NCBI GenBank assembly: GCA_004335835.1
Contig: RWJK01001742.1
Location: 1 to 16,129, forward strand
From: Scenedesmus sp. ARA3
Lineage: Eukaryota > Chlorophyta > Chlorophyceae > Sphaeropleales > Scenedesmaceae
Reading direction: 5' to 3'
DNA: 16,129 nt
Numbering within the stretch: position 1 is the first letter of the stretch; every line of letters starts with the position of its first letter. The notes under the pieces were generated by a model. That model worked only from the letters and a program-made list of their open reading frames with translations, searched no databases and was not told where the DNA came from. Position numbers and translations under genes: made by a program. This document shows positions 1 to 8,981 of this stretch, one piece after another.

Positions 1-675
1 AGCGCTGACTGATAGACTTCACTGAAGCTTTGTGATATACCACAGCCAGAGTAAGGATGGAAATGTGTTGCAGCTTCTGTGTGTACGCCTGCTGTGATAT
101 AAGAGTCAGCCTGAGGCACTGCGCTTCTAGGTTCAGCTGTTATAACAGTGTTATGCTGAGTCAGCGTAACAGTTACAGCTACAGGTTATGAAATGCCGTG
201 AGTTGGCAGGTGTGAAGAACAGAAAGGAAGTATGTTGCAACGCTGTCAAGCGTGTGCAGACGATGTGGCCGTCGAATGTCACAAGGTAACAAATTTAGTG
301 CTACAATTCCATATGTGGCAACCATAAAACAAAAGACTGCCAGCAACAGCATTGCCACCAACTGCATCTGTAGTTGCGTTACATCATGAGTACTGTTAAA
401 ACTTCAGTGACGTTTGGCTGTGCCACAGGCTAGTTGTTTTAAAGCAGCACAAACCTGGAGAGATTCCTGTGAGGAGTTGTCTCAGTTATGCATGTACTCG
501 TATGCAGCGGCAACGTTCCACGCTCAGCATGTGGTCAGTTGACTGGGGTTTTTTGTCATCAACAGATCTGTTCTGAAACATTTGAAAGATTCACAAAACC
601 TGATTCATCCTTACTGCGTACAATCCACTACAGATTAAACCTACACATCAGCAGTGGAAGAAGTGCAAGCACCCT
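1..675. other. Left flank without a supported gene
   Basis: Only short open frames without family resemblance are present. The stretch from about 603 to 675 is open in the frame of the downstream recombinase-like gene, after a TGA at about 600. A splice-acceptor-like site (ccactacag) lies near 635, so the last part could be its 5' exon or leader. Nothing else is supported. Confidence 0.4.
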
Positions 676-1803
676 ATGGCATCAGCATCGATGCTGATGA
701 TATCATCACACACTGCGACTGCAACTTTGACCTTGACTCAGGTGTTGGGACACTACCGCAGCCTCTCTGATGAGCAAACCATAGCTCGGATCATCAAGCT
801 GCTGGGCAGCAAGACAGAGGACAAAGCTGCCCTCAGCCAAGGCACTATGTTTGAGTATGAAAACTGCTTGAACCTCCTAGCATACCGTTTGAGTACAGAG
901 CACACTGGCAAGCATCGCAATAGCTTCCCAACCATGGCTGAGATCCTACTGCGGCCCAATGGTCCTACATGGTTGGCACAGCAGGTCCCTGAAGCATCTG
1001 AGAGACGCAAGCTTGCAACTGTCTTCGCTAGTGTTGTGCAGCGAGCCTTCGCCAACTTGTGCAGCGACGCACATGAACAGGCTCAGAAAGCATGGCGAGC
1101 ATGCATGAGCGCTGCCCGCAAGCAGTACATGCAGCAGAAAAACGAAGTAGGGTATGGTGGTCACATGTCAGTGTCTGATCTGATCAGCAGCAATACAATT
1201 GCAGCTGCCATTGACGCCATGCCCGAGGGTTCAGCTGGCAGGCTGCTTCTGAGAACGCTGACATGCCTGCACTACCCGGCATCGTATCAAGTGCAGAGCC
1301 CTTCGCTGAATTTGGGCAACGTCTTGGTGGTGATGCCCCAGCATGCCCATCAGGCACCTTCGTACGAATCATGGTTGGCTGCAGCCTGCAAGCAAGATCA
1401 GAACCCTGCAGGATGTTTGATCCTCAGCAAGGATGGAAAGAACGATATGTTGTACCTTATATGGGGATTCAAGGGCACTGGAAATGGCAAGTGCAGGCCT
1501 GTGGCTACAAAGCAGGTGATGTCAGCAAAGCTGAGCAGAGAGCTGCGGTCACATCTGCAGAAGCGGCCGCCAGGTATACGGCACCTGTTCACAGACCTGA
1601 GGCACACCATGGATCCGTCGCAGTCCAAGCCATACATTGGAACCACTGGCAGAGCATCGTTCAACAGCAGAGTCAACAAGCTGCTGGCGTCTGTGCTTGG
1701 CGCAGAATGCACACAGCGAGTCTTTCGGTTGTCCATTGCACACCATCGTGCACAGCAACACAAGTCGTCACTCAGCACTGGCTCAGATGCAGACAGCATT
1801 TGA
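676..1803 (+). CDS. Tyrosine recombinase (integrase)-like protein, degenerate
   Basis: This is a 375-codon frame ending in TGA TAA. Its architecture resembles the tyrosine recombinases of algal polinton-like and Crypton-like elements, enzymes that cut and rejoin element DNA. Residues 55-130 look like the helical core-binding domain, a charged helix with WRACMSAARKQYMQQK lies at 140-155, and the catalytic domain appears to span about 185-365. A box-II-like segment, RVFRLSIAHHR, lies at 348-358 with R351 as the likely arginine. A basic hairpin with K266 may hold the catalytic lysine. The box-I arginine expected near 200-210 is not evident, and no nucleophilic tyrosine follows R351 in this frame. 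The start at 676 is the first ATG, but the frame is open upstream to about 603. The family call rests on pattern memory, not alignment. It could be a domesticated or dead element fragment, as no terminal repeats or other element genes were recognised. Confidence 0.45.
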   Translation: MASASMLMISSHTATATLTLTQVLGHYRSLSDEQTIARIIKLLGSKTEDKAALSQGTMFEYENCLNLLAYRLSTEHTGKHRNSFPTMAEILLRPNGPTWLAQQVPEASERRKLATVFASVVQRAFANLCSDAHEQAQKAWRACMSAARKQYMQQKNEVGYGGHMSVSDLISSNTIAAAIDAMPEGSAGRLLLRTLTCLHYPASYQVQSPSLNLGNVLVVMPQHAHQAPSYESWLAAACKQDQNPAGCLILSKDGKNDMLYLIWGFKGTGNGKCRPVATKQVMSAKLSRELRSHLQKRPPGIRHLFTDLRHTMDPSQSKPYIGTTGRASFNSRVNKLLASVLGAECTQRVFRLSIAHHRAQQHKSSLSTGSDADSI

Positions 1804-1867
1804 TAATACGGCAGCACATTGGCAGCATGGAGAAACTTTTTGTGCACTGGATGCAGTACAAGCATGA
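1804..1867 (+). pseudogene. Possible frameshifted C-terminal tail of the recombinase-like gene
   Basis: In the +1 frame relative to the 676-1803 gene, the stretch from about 1765 to 1867 reads SALAQMQTAFDNTAAHW and onward. This resembles the last helix of tyrosine recombinases (LA..M.....TA..YY), with His where the nucleophilic Tyr would stand. A single-base indel between about 1750 and 1790 would explain why the main frame ends at TGA 1801-1803 instead. This is inference from a loose motif. It could equally be chance. Confidence 0.25.
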
Positions 1868-2202
1868 TGACTGAACTGCGGCATGATGCAGTGCATACAA
1901 CTGCGCTGTTTGGTGGCTGCAGCAAACTGCACCAGCATGAGCTACAAGGGAGTGGTTGCAACTTACGACCCTGTAGACCATACATACCAGCCCTAGTCGT
2001 TACAATCCTACAAACATTATAATGTACCATGCTGAGTTTAGGCCAGCATCCATGGCAACACGCACCTCAGCATACATGCTTGGCCAGCATTTGGTCAGTG
2101 CTCTGCGCTTGCACTGTCAACCACTGCACAGCATACCCTTGGTTGTCACTGATGACAGCTCGCGCCCGTACACCTTTCCAAATCAACTTGGACGGTGGGT
2201 AA
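1868..2202. other. Gene-free spacer
   Basis: No exon with a plausible frame and splice sites was found on either strand. The stretch separates the plus-strand recombinase-like gene from the minus-strand decayed gene. A minus-strand TGTAA, the usual green-algal polyadenylation signal, lies near 2000 and could serve the gene at 2203-2603. Confidence 0.35.
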
Positions 2203-2603
2203 CTAATCAAGCGGCAACAGAGGCAGCCACGTTCTGGTCTGGTACACTGTGTACATGCCCCTGAGGCTGGCATTGAGCTGGTCCTCAAGCTCCTCATGGA
2301 CGCAGTGCAGCGTGGTCGGCTGATGTGCAGACAGTATGTAAGCGCCAGCAGCAGCAGCAACAGCCAGTCAAGTTGTTGTGCCGGTTATTGTTGGATACTG
2401 CTTTGCCCTCTCCTTGAGCCTGCGCAGGGCCGCCTGGGCCTCGCTGTTACCCTGCAGGTACACTGGCACCAGCTGTTGGTTTGGCACGGGGCTTATGGGG
2501 AGCCCCAGTGCTCTTGCAAGCGCAAAGAAGCCTGCTGTTGCTTTCTGCGCAGCGTGCGCTACATCCTGGCTGTCAGCTGCATCTGTTGTGTGCTGTTTCC
2601 ACA
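2203..2603 (-). pseudogene. Coding-like exon with an in-frame TGA, unknown family
   Basis: Read on the minus strand, a pyrimidine-rich tract ending in ttcag (about 2604-2635) gives a good splice acceptor, with the exon starting at 2603. The frame (phase 1) begins with WKQHTTDAADSQDVAHAAQK and continues through VPVYLQGNSEAQAALRRLKE to a TGA at 2368-2370. The same frame then continues with AAAGAYILSAHQPTTLHCV and HEELEDQLNASLRGMY to a TAG at 2203-2205. Amino-acid composition is protein-like on both sides of the TGA, so this looks like one reading frame of about 132 codons with a single nonsense change. I do not recognise the family. Alternatives are a genuine stop at 2368 with chance openness beyond it, an unrecognised intron removing the TGA, or a sequencing error. 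Confidence 0.35.
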
Positions 2604-2764
2604 CTGAAGCAGCAGCAGAGAAGCAGCAGAGGAGATAAGGAATCTAAGTGGTATTTCAACAGTACATTTAGCGTGTAGATGGCTTGCAGGATCTTATTGC
2701 ATGCAAGGAAACTGCTTGCTGGCTGCATTAGGGTTGTTCCAACGTGAAGACTGCAGAGGCGCAC

Positions 2765-2908
2765 CCTGGTTTCCAGGCAGGTTGCTCTGTCGCAACGCCA
2801 TTCAACTGTTGTTTTGCTGTGCTGCTGACTGTGTGGCCACATGGGCTCCGTCGGGATCTTCACTACTGCTGGCGTGTCGCAGGCCAGCATGAGGTGCTTT
2901 GCTGCGCC
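2765..2908 (-). CDS. Possible upstream exon of the decayed minus-strand gene
   Basis: A 48-codon open stretch on the minus strand begins GAAKHLMLACDTPAVVKIPT and ends at AGG|GTGCGC, a strong green-algal donor. Its 5' border, cctgag, is a weak acceptor. Composition is protein-like, and it lies about 160 bp upstream of the exon starting at 2603. However, it ends in phase 0 while the next exon starts in phase 1, so a direct join fails. It may belong to another model or be spurious. Confidence 0.18.
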
Positions 2909-2995
2909 CTCAGGATATCATAACGCTTCTAGGGGTAGTCAAAATATGACTGGATCCCAGTAAGGTCATAAGTTCACGCTGGCTGGAGATGCTGC

Positions 2996-3025
2996 TGCTG
3001 CTACCTGTTCACACAGGTAGCAGCA
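2996..3025. repeat. Perfect 13-bp inverted repeat with a 4-base loop
   Basis: The arms tgctgctacctgt (2996-3008) and acaggtagcagca (3013-3025) are exact reverse complements around the loop tcac. It lies in a gene-free stretch (2915-3524) that otherwise holds no supported exon. It could be a chance fold of a CTG-rich stretch, a small transcript structure, or a replication-slippage product. No promoter or RNA gene context was seen. Confidence 0.6.
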
Positions 3026-3524
3026 TTGGCTCCATGCGTGTTTCCATAGACATACTAAGGCCTTGATTATAGCTTTCAGACGGATTCTGAAAAGATCTGC
3101 GACAGCCGCAATTGTGGAAGAGTGAGGCTGCACCCCACGTGGAAACGCTTAAACCCAGAACCATGGAGATGCTACAGGTGCATTCTCAGCAACAAGAGGG
3201 CCACTGCAGCAGAAGTGCATTCGCAGCTCAGGTGGCAGTGCAGTTTACAGCCCTCATCATAGAAGCAGCCATCGACATCTTCCTGCACCCACCCAAACAA
3301 CAAGCACATGCACAAACACAACACAATCTGCCTTGTTGCAGTTGCAGATTGTTGCCAGGTCGCAGGTCCTCTACCTCTACAAGCACCTCAGTGCTAGCAC
3401 AGAATGTAACGCCAACACAATATCACGTCGAGGTGCACACACGCCCTGTACCGGGCAACTATCAATACACAGAACACTTGGTGACTGCCACGCAGAAGTG
3501 GCTGAATTGACGCAAACACCATGA
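3026..3524. other. Gene-free stretch with an unsupported open frame
   Basis: The plus strand is open for 132 codons at 3112-3510, but its product is low-information, with no recognisable family, no splice-site framing and no conserved-looking motif. I see no RNA gene here. I treat the stretch as intergenic. Confidence 0.35.
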
Positions 3525-3547
3525 GGGGGCGGGGGGTGGGTGGGGGG
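3525..3547 (+). repeat. G-quadruplex-type G-run cluster
   Basis: The plus strand carries four G tracts of 5, 6, 3 and 6 bases separated by single bases (C, T, T). This is the tightest class of quadruplex-forming motif, because one-base loops favour a very stable parallel fold. It sits in the spacer about 270 bp downstream of the stop of the minus-strand alanine-rich gene. Function is unknown. Confidence 0.7.
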
Positions 3548-3626
3548 CTTACGTGCCACAATGCGGAGCTTGCAAAGCAAACACCGTGCAACCCTTGCAC
3601 ATGCCACCCTGTAGGCCACATGCCAT

Positions 3627-3698
3627 AAGCAGCTTGCCGGCCACCTACATCAAGCAGCTTGCGGGCCACCTACAGCAATACCTTGCGGGCCACATTCC
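3627..3698. repeat. 25-bp minisatellite, about three units
   Basis: The unit aagcagcttgcsggccacct repeats at 3627, 3652 and (diverged) 3677 with a 25-bp period. It lies in the spacer 3548-3816, which contains no supported exon. Three diverged units without spacers exclude a CRISPR reading. Confidence 0.6.
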
Positions 3699-3816
3699 AA
3701 AACCCACCCCAACTGTACTGCCAGACTAGGCACCTAATAGAATAGCATCATTCACTGCTGTATGGCCATGCGGCTGTGACAGTGAAGGGACTCAGCAGCC
3801 CCAGCTGCTGCTCCTG

Positions 3817-4172
3817 CTATAAGGCCTGCAGCTGCTGCAGTTCTGCTGTAGCATGTGCCAGCTCATCAGCCAAGGCAGCTAGCCTTGCAGACAGTGCAAC
3901 ATGCTGCAAACGTGCTTCTGCTGCATGTCCTGCAGCAGCGCCTGCTCCTCCTGCTGCTGACGGCAAAGGCAGCGGTGCTGCTGCAGCAGCCAGACCATCC
4001 TGCACATGCTGCATGCTTGCGCCGCTTGGCGCCATGATGGGGTACATGCGAGCGCCTTGACCACCCGCCGCCTGCGCAAGCCCTGCTGTTGCCAGCTCTG
4101 CTTCAATGAGTGCCTCGAGCTCTGCCTCAGTCAGGCTTGCAGCATCTGCTGCCCCAGCTGCAGTATCTGCAG

Positions 4173-4230
<58 letters not shown>

Positions 4231-4268
4231 TATGGCCGCATGACGCCATTTGAGCGCCAGCAGGACTG
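3817..4268 (-). CDS. Alanine-rich coiled-coil protein, 3' exon, unknown function
   Basis: On the minus strand a frame is open from just after a TGA at 4276-4278 to a TAG at 3817-3819. A cag acceptor sits at about 4266-4271, so this looks like the last exon, of about 150 codons, of a larger gene. It begins with VLLALKWRHAAIT, then a poly-alanine run written by 18 CAG triplets on the plus strand (4176-4229). Next come two acidic helical repeats (SLTEAELEALIEAELATAG), a segment with MYPIMAPSGASMQHVQDG, and an Ala/Pro/Gly linker. It ends in a strongly amphipathic helix, ALSARLAALADELAHATAEL, typical of a coiled coil. No family is recognised and the upstream exons were not found. The competing frame before the CAG run (4230-4330, MTCFAFDNAGNMAGQSLLRF) also looks protein-like, so the 5' border is uncertain. 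Confidence 0.45.
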
Positions 4269-4278
4269 CTGAACCTCA

Positions 4279-5263
4279 GCAGCGACTGGCCTGCCATGTT
4301 GCCGGCATTGTCAAAAGCAAAGCACGTCACGGCAAATCAATGCTTTCCTTCTGTTCGCGGAAACCCGAAACTGAGTTTGCTGTGCCTGCAAGACATCGGA
4401 ATAAGCTGAAGAGTTGATGCTGGCTGCTGGCTGCCGTATGTTGTTGATGGCATGTGTTGTTGAGTGCTGGAGCCACCGACATCAGATGCAACAAGCTAGA
4501 GATGGACGGCAACGAGCATGCACCTGCCGATAAAATCATGCAACTAAACTACGAGTCACACAGCGCTGGCAGGCACCTACTCACTTGAGTTTTCCATTAA
4601 GCACACGCTGCCAGGCACCTCTTTCTACCTTGACAGAGTTAGCGATGAGAGCAAGCAACCGTATGGGGAATCATATCATTCGAGATGTTTAACGGCACAG
4701 CACTCAGCATATTCAGCTTGCAGCCTTGTTCGGCTGGCTGATCTCTTCAACATCACCTGGGGTCCGTATGGGGAAATAACGGGTCCGTATGATTGTATCT
4801 CATGCACCGATTCCTCGACTGACACGCTCTTCCCTTGATGCAGGCTTTTTCTGATGCAACATTCCTTGTATGCGGCACCTACGCGGTGGCATAGCACGAG
4901 GGGCTAAGGGTCCCTGACAAGAACATGCTGATCCAACATGCTGATCCCCCATGCCACTGACTGCAAAGTAAAACAAAAAGTAAACAAAGTCACAGCAACA
5001 GTGGCTGAGCCGCTGCTCTCGACTTCACAAAATGTCACGCCTGGCGCTCTGACGGGAAATTCAAAATAATGTCTGTTGGGGCTCCACTACCAGTGACTGG
5101 GGTGCACTGCTACTGTCAGTGCTATCGAGGGTCTCAGGGTCCCATCGCCACCATCTAATGATGATAGTACATTGCTTGATATGAGTTACGTATTTCGGTC
5201 ATAAGGTCCTTGACGTTGCGAAACCATCTTTGTGGTATTCTTCGTTGCATCTTTGCGCGGCAA
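4279..5263. other. Spacer with a small unsupported minus-strand frame
   Basis: This stretch divides the minus-strand alanine-rich gene from the plus-strand hemerythrin gene. The motif ccgtatgg recurs near 4659, 4763 and (as ccgtatga) 4784. A minus-strand frame at 4676-4897 (73 codons, including HQGKSVSVEESVHEIQSYGP) has protein-like composition but no recognisable family and no clear splice sites. Upstream exons of the alanine-rich gene may lie here but were not identified. Confidence 0.35.
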
Positions 5264-6600
5264 ATGGGCACCCAGGTCGCGCACCAAAGCAAGCCACGCG
5301 TGATTGAAGCAAACGAGAACTGGCCATACCCAGTATACCTGGACGGTGAGCACAGGCTTGGTGTAGCATAGTGAAGGGGGCACTTGTGGCAAGTTGCTGC
5401 TGCTTGTTGTCTGATTGCTGCAGAAGCATGGAAAGGTGGGGTTGCTGGGCTTAGCCCTTGGGTCAATGAAAAGGTGCAGATTGTGCAGAAATGTGCGGGC
5501 ATGCAGGTGCTGGCCAGCAGGATGCAGCTGAAACCCTATCAACTGCCAGGTGCAGCCTGAAGCCTGCAGGCTGTAGGCCCACAGCAAGTACTCAGCATTC
5601 GCAGGTCTTTCAGTTGGCGGGCAATCTCCCTTCTGTTAATGCTCGCTTGAAATGCGTCTGCTTCTGCTGTAGGTCTAGTGCTTGCGCACAATGCCTTGAG
5701 GCGTGACATGAAGGACATCCTGCGAGCAACACAAGCACTGCAGCAGCAGGTACAGCATTGCCACTGCACCCCATGCCTGACTTGCAACAGCCAGCGATGT
5801 TGCTGTGTCTTCGTCAGGCTTGGTACAGCAGTTGTTGAAGGCCATTTCACCTGCCAGCTTGTGGTGTTTGTGGGTGCAGGTCAGCAGCAGGGCTCCCCTG
5901 GAGGCGTGGCAGGTGTCCAGCCTGCAGCGCTATTGGCACGCCTACCACGAGCGTGTGATGCAGCACCACAGGTACAAACACAGATGAAGGGTATCAAAGC
6001 CGGTGTTGCATCATGCAGGGGGCACCAGGATGAACATAAGCTTGCTGCGCAGGGGGTCTACTGCAGGGTGCGGCTCTGTCGTTACAGCCAAAGCAGCCTT
6101 GCTTGCAGGAACAGGGTGGGTGTATGACAATGCTCAGGTCGGCTAACCAAGAAGTGAGACTAGTTATGAGTATGCTCTTGCACTGCTGAGAGTGTTGCAC
6201 ATCATCAAAACATGACTTACTGCGTTTGCGTCAACAATTCTAATGCCTGCTCCTGCAACGTTGGAGCAACTGCTGCTAGCATGCATCGGGTGCGCCGTCA
6301 CGCTGTGGAGACAGACAGCCTGAGCTGTGCAGTTGCTGTGGCCTTGGACCTAACAGCAAGCTGAGGTTACTGCTGCTTGCTGCTGGTTCTGCCTCTGCTG
6401 CTGCTGCTGCCACTGCTACTCGCAGTATTGAAGAGGAACATTTCTTTCCCTTTGTGGAGCAGCGGGCACGCATGCCGCTGCTGTTCTCCGAGCAGCATGG
6501 TTTGCTTAATGACAGCCTGGATGTGTGTGATGCAGCCATGGCAAACCTGGCAGCAACTGGAGCTGTAGAATGTGATGCACAGCTGCTGGATGCCTTCATG
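5264..6600 (+). CDS. Hemerythrin (HHE) domain protein, five exons
   Basis: Hemerythrin domains are four-helix bundles that hold a non-heme di-iron centre and bind O2, NO or iron. Proposed exons are 5264-5345, 5424-5549, 5673-5749, 5880-5971 and 6426-6600. Each intron starts with GT and ends with AG, and the phases (1, 1, 0, 2) match at every junction. The ATG at 5264 is the first in frame after a TGA at 5177-5179. About 70 N-terminal residues of unknown role precede the domain. Likely ligands are H75 in LVLAHNALRRDM, H124/H125 with E128-E130 in MQHHSIEEEHFFP, and H150 in LFSEQHGLL. The final helix with its His and Glu/Asp ligands is not seen. After residue 184 (AFM) comes either a GTGAGC donor at 6601 or a read-through to a TGA at 6619-6621. 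The gene is therefore either incompletely modelled at its 3' end or truncated. The family call is strong; ligand function is inferred. Confidence 0.8.
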
Positions 6601-6621
6601 GTGAGCCAGCCAGATGCATGA

Positions 6622-7398
6622 ACCCAATAATCAGGTGTTCCGCGCCTACTTGCTGGTCAACACCCAAGTCCTGCAATCACACAGTCCTGCAATGCATGCA
6701 CGCCTCAGCACTGCTGTTGGGAGGAATGTTGCAGCAGCGCTTTGAGGAATAAACCAGGTGTGTTGCAGACACACGCGTCAAGAAACATCCCAATTTCCTG
6801 CAGAGCACGTGTAGTGCATCTCAGCTGCGTTGGATGCGCCTTCTGCAATTGCTGCCTTGCGTGCTACAAGGATAATGCAGTGTACTGCGGCAATGCAACC
6901 CTGTGCAAGTAGTTCTTTAGATTCTCTCCGCGCCCCTTTCTGCCCTAGGGATTGCACGCATTAGAGAAGATTGTAGCTATTCTAGGCAATCTGGATTGTG
7001 CAGACGGCCATTCGCATTGTAGAGACTGAAACTGCATTGCACAGACGACGACTCGCAAACAGTGGATCTGAACAGCCACGAGTGGATTGCACAGACACTG
7101 AAAAGGATTGTCAAGATCTCATAGGACCCCTAGAGGCCTTAAGTGACTGTTTTGAGGGGGACTTAAGGAAAGGAGAGTATGGCACATGGGGGCTGTACGA
7201 AGGGGTCTGCTTAAGTGCCTTTGGCAAGTGGCTTCTCTGGCCTTAAGCCACAACAATTGGGACTTAAGACAATATGAATACATTTTATGCTGTTACAAGG
7301 GACGCCTAGGGCCTCTTACATGCCAAACTCACTACTGCCTCTGTCCCCAGTCAATCTTGTAATTCTTAAATGTTTCACTGGAGGCCGAGAAGGGCTAT
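6622..7398. other. Spacer downstream of the hemerythrin gene
   Basis: This may contain the missing last exon of the hemerythrin gene. Candidates after acceptor-like sites near 6706 and 6806 were examined, but none gives a convincing His..Glu-Glu helix. The hexamer CTTAAG occurs five times within 7138-7268. A plus-strand frame at 6998-7246 has no recognisable features. Confidence 0.35.
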
Positions 7399-7492
7399 GA
7401 GGGTGTAAGCATAATCAATGCAGACTAACAGGAGGGTGTAAGCATAATCAACGCTTGTTACATCAGGAGGGCGTAAGCAGACCTGAACCACT
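7399..7492. repeat. Short direct repeats
   Basis: gagggtgtaagcataatcaa occurs exactly at 7399-7418 and 7432-7451. A shortened third copy (gagggcgtaagcag) starts at 7477. Spacing is irregular (33 and 45 bp), so this is a decaying tandem repeat and not a CRISPR array. Confidence 0.6.
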
Positions 7493-7551
7493 AACACCGT
7501 GTTATATGCTGCTGAAACGATAAACATATCTGACATCAGGTGCAGGGGCAG

Positions 7552-7865
7552 CAGCTGCAGCTACAGTAAACTTATGCGCAACATTGACCAATACCATGCG
7601 CCGAAATGACATGTGTGCAACCATGCTCACATGGAGGCAGGTTTGCTGTGTGAACTACGCCGCACACCAGCTGCACACCAGCTGCAGCTACAGTTAGTGT
7701 AATTTGCCAACCCTGTTCACAATGCATGTGCACCGTGCTGTGTGACGCGAACAATCTCATGCGCCATGACCAAATTGATTGTGAGCGCAACCATGCTCGC
7801 ATGCAGGCAATATGCTAGCTGGAAGGCGAGTACGCAAGTGTGCACCGTGAACTACGCTGCAGACC
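7552..7865. repeat. Two diverged direct repeats
   Basis: Both copies begin with cagctgcagctacagt (7552 and 7678). They continue through catgcgcc, then caaccatgct.acatg.aggca, and gtgaactacgc.gcagacc-like blocks. Copy two is longer through an insertion. No frame is conserved between them, so they appear to be non-coding. Confidence 0.5.
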
Positions 7866-8074
7866 ATGCAGGGTGCATTGCTGCATGCTGCATAGCTATA
7901 CACCCCAAAACACCCCAAAACACACCGCCACAGATTGCATGGCTTCATTGGATGCACAAAAGAGGCACTGAGCCTGCAATGACTACATTAACTGGAGAGG
8001 TGGAGTTATGTTTGAATAGTCAGCCTGTACAGCTATCCCAACAGACAGCGGCAGCAGCTGGTGCTGCAACACAG

Positions 8075-8165
8075 CACATGGCCAGCACAGCAGGCAGTAA
8101 CCAGCACATAGTGACCAGCACAGCAGGCAATGGCCAGCACAGCATGTAGTCAGTAGCACAGCAGG
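8075..8165. repeat. ccagcacagcaggca minisatellite
   Basis: Blocks of ccagcacagcaggcagt or ccagcacagcaggcaat recur four or more times with short variable spacers. The plus-strand frame through it (7742-8149) merely translates the repeat, and I do not regard it as a gene. Confidence 0.55.
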
Positions 8166-8523
8166 CAGGGAACCAAAGAACCACATATGAATTTTACGGC
8201 GGCCTGAGCTGCTACCCGCCTGCACTGCAAGCAGCCTATGCTTTGCAGCCAAGCAAAAAACGCGGCTGTTGAAGATAAGACTGTGTTTCTGGCAGCCCAG
8301 AAAGCTAAGCGCAGCGTAAAACACCGTGACTGCCCAACACATGCAGAATCCGCTTCATCAAGATCCTTACTGTGAACACTGAACCGCCAAACGAGGAAGC
8401 GCACTAGTCGGAAAAGCCCCTCAACATATACAGACACAACCAAACACAGCAAAGAGGACTGACGGATGGGCCTGAGCAGCAGCGGTACTACCGCAAGCTA
8501 GTTGCCAACAACTGAATGTAGAT

Positions 8524-8800
8524 AGCCAAGGGACCATGCAGCAGCAGCTGTGGAAGTCCAACAGAATAACACATGCAGCCCTTGCCCATGTGGCACAAGA
8601 AACACACAGGGATTGTTCAGCAACAGGGTTTGCACAGGGAATTATAAGGAAGTGGCCCCAACTGGGCATGCAACACAAGTTGCAGTAGCTGACAGCTGAA
8701 TACAGCCAAGGGACCATACAGCAGCAGCAACAGGGTTTGCACAGAGGCTGGCGAAAAAGTGGCCCCAACTGGGCATGCAACACAAGTTGCACTAACAAGA
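8524..8800. repeat. Direct repeat pair, second copy internally deleted
   Basis: Copies begin with agccaagggaccat at 8524 and 8704. They share caacagggtttgcacag and gtggccccaactgggcatgc followed by aacacaagttgca. Copy two lacks an internal block of about 85 bp. The long minus-strand cysteine-rich frame over this region (8421-9104) is a translation of these repeats and has no protein-like signature. Confidence 0.6.
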
Positions 8801-8981
8801 AAGGCTGACAGGTGCACTGCTTGCAGGTGCGCAGTCGTGCATTTCTCATGCCAAAAGCTGTCATTTTGCACTCCAGATCACGGACCTGACAGCAGCAGCA
8901 GCAGCAGCAGCGCTGCAAGTGAAGCTGGCAGACATGCAGAGTTGCAGAGCAAGGGTTGTGCAGCATGTAGTGAGGGCCGAC

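Noticed and set aside
1398..2030. 210-codon minus-strand frame opposite the recombinase-like gene
   Set aside because: It is a low-information shadow frame with many Cys and Ser residues and no family resemblance. The plus-strand frame is the better candidate.
5155..5587. Minus-strand frames of 115 and 133 codons ending in protein-like segments
   Set aside because: They lie antisense to hemerythrin exons 1 and 2, whose phases and domain continuity are much stronger evidence.
3627..7492. Direct repeats that might suggest CRISPR arrays
   Set aside because: There are too few units, spacing is irregular or absent, no cas-like genes are present, and the genome is eukaryotic.
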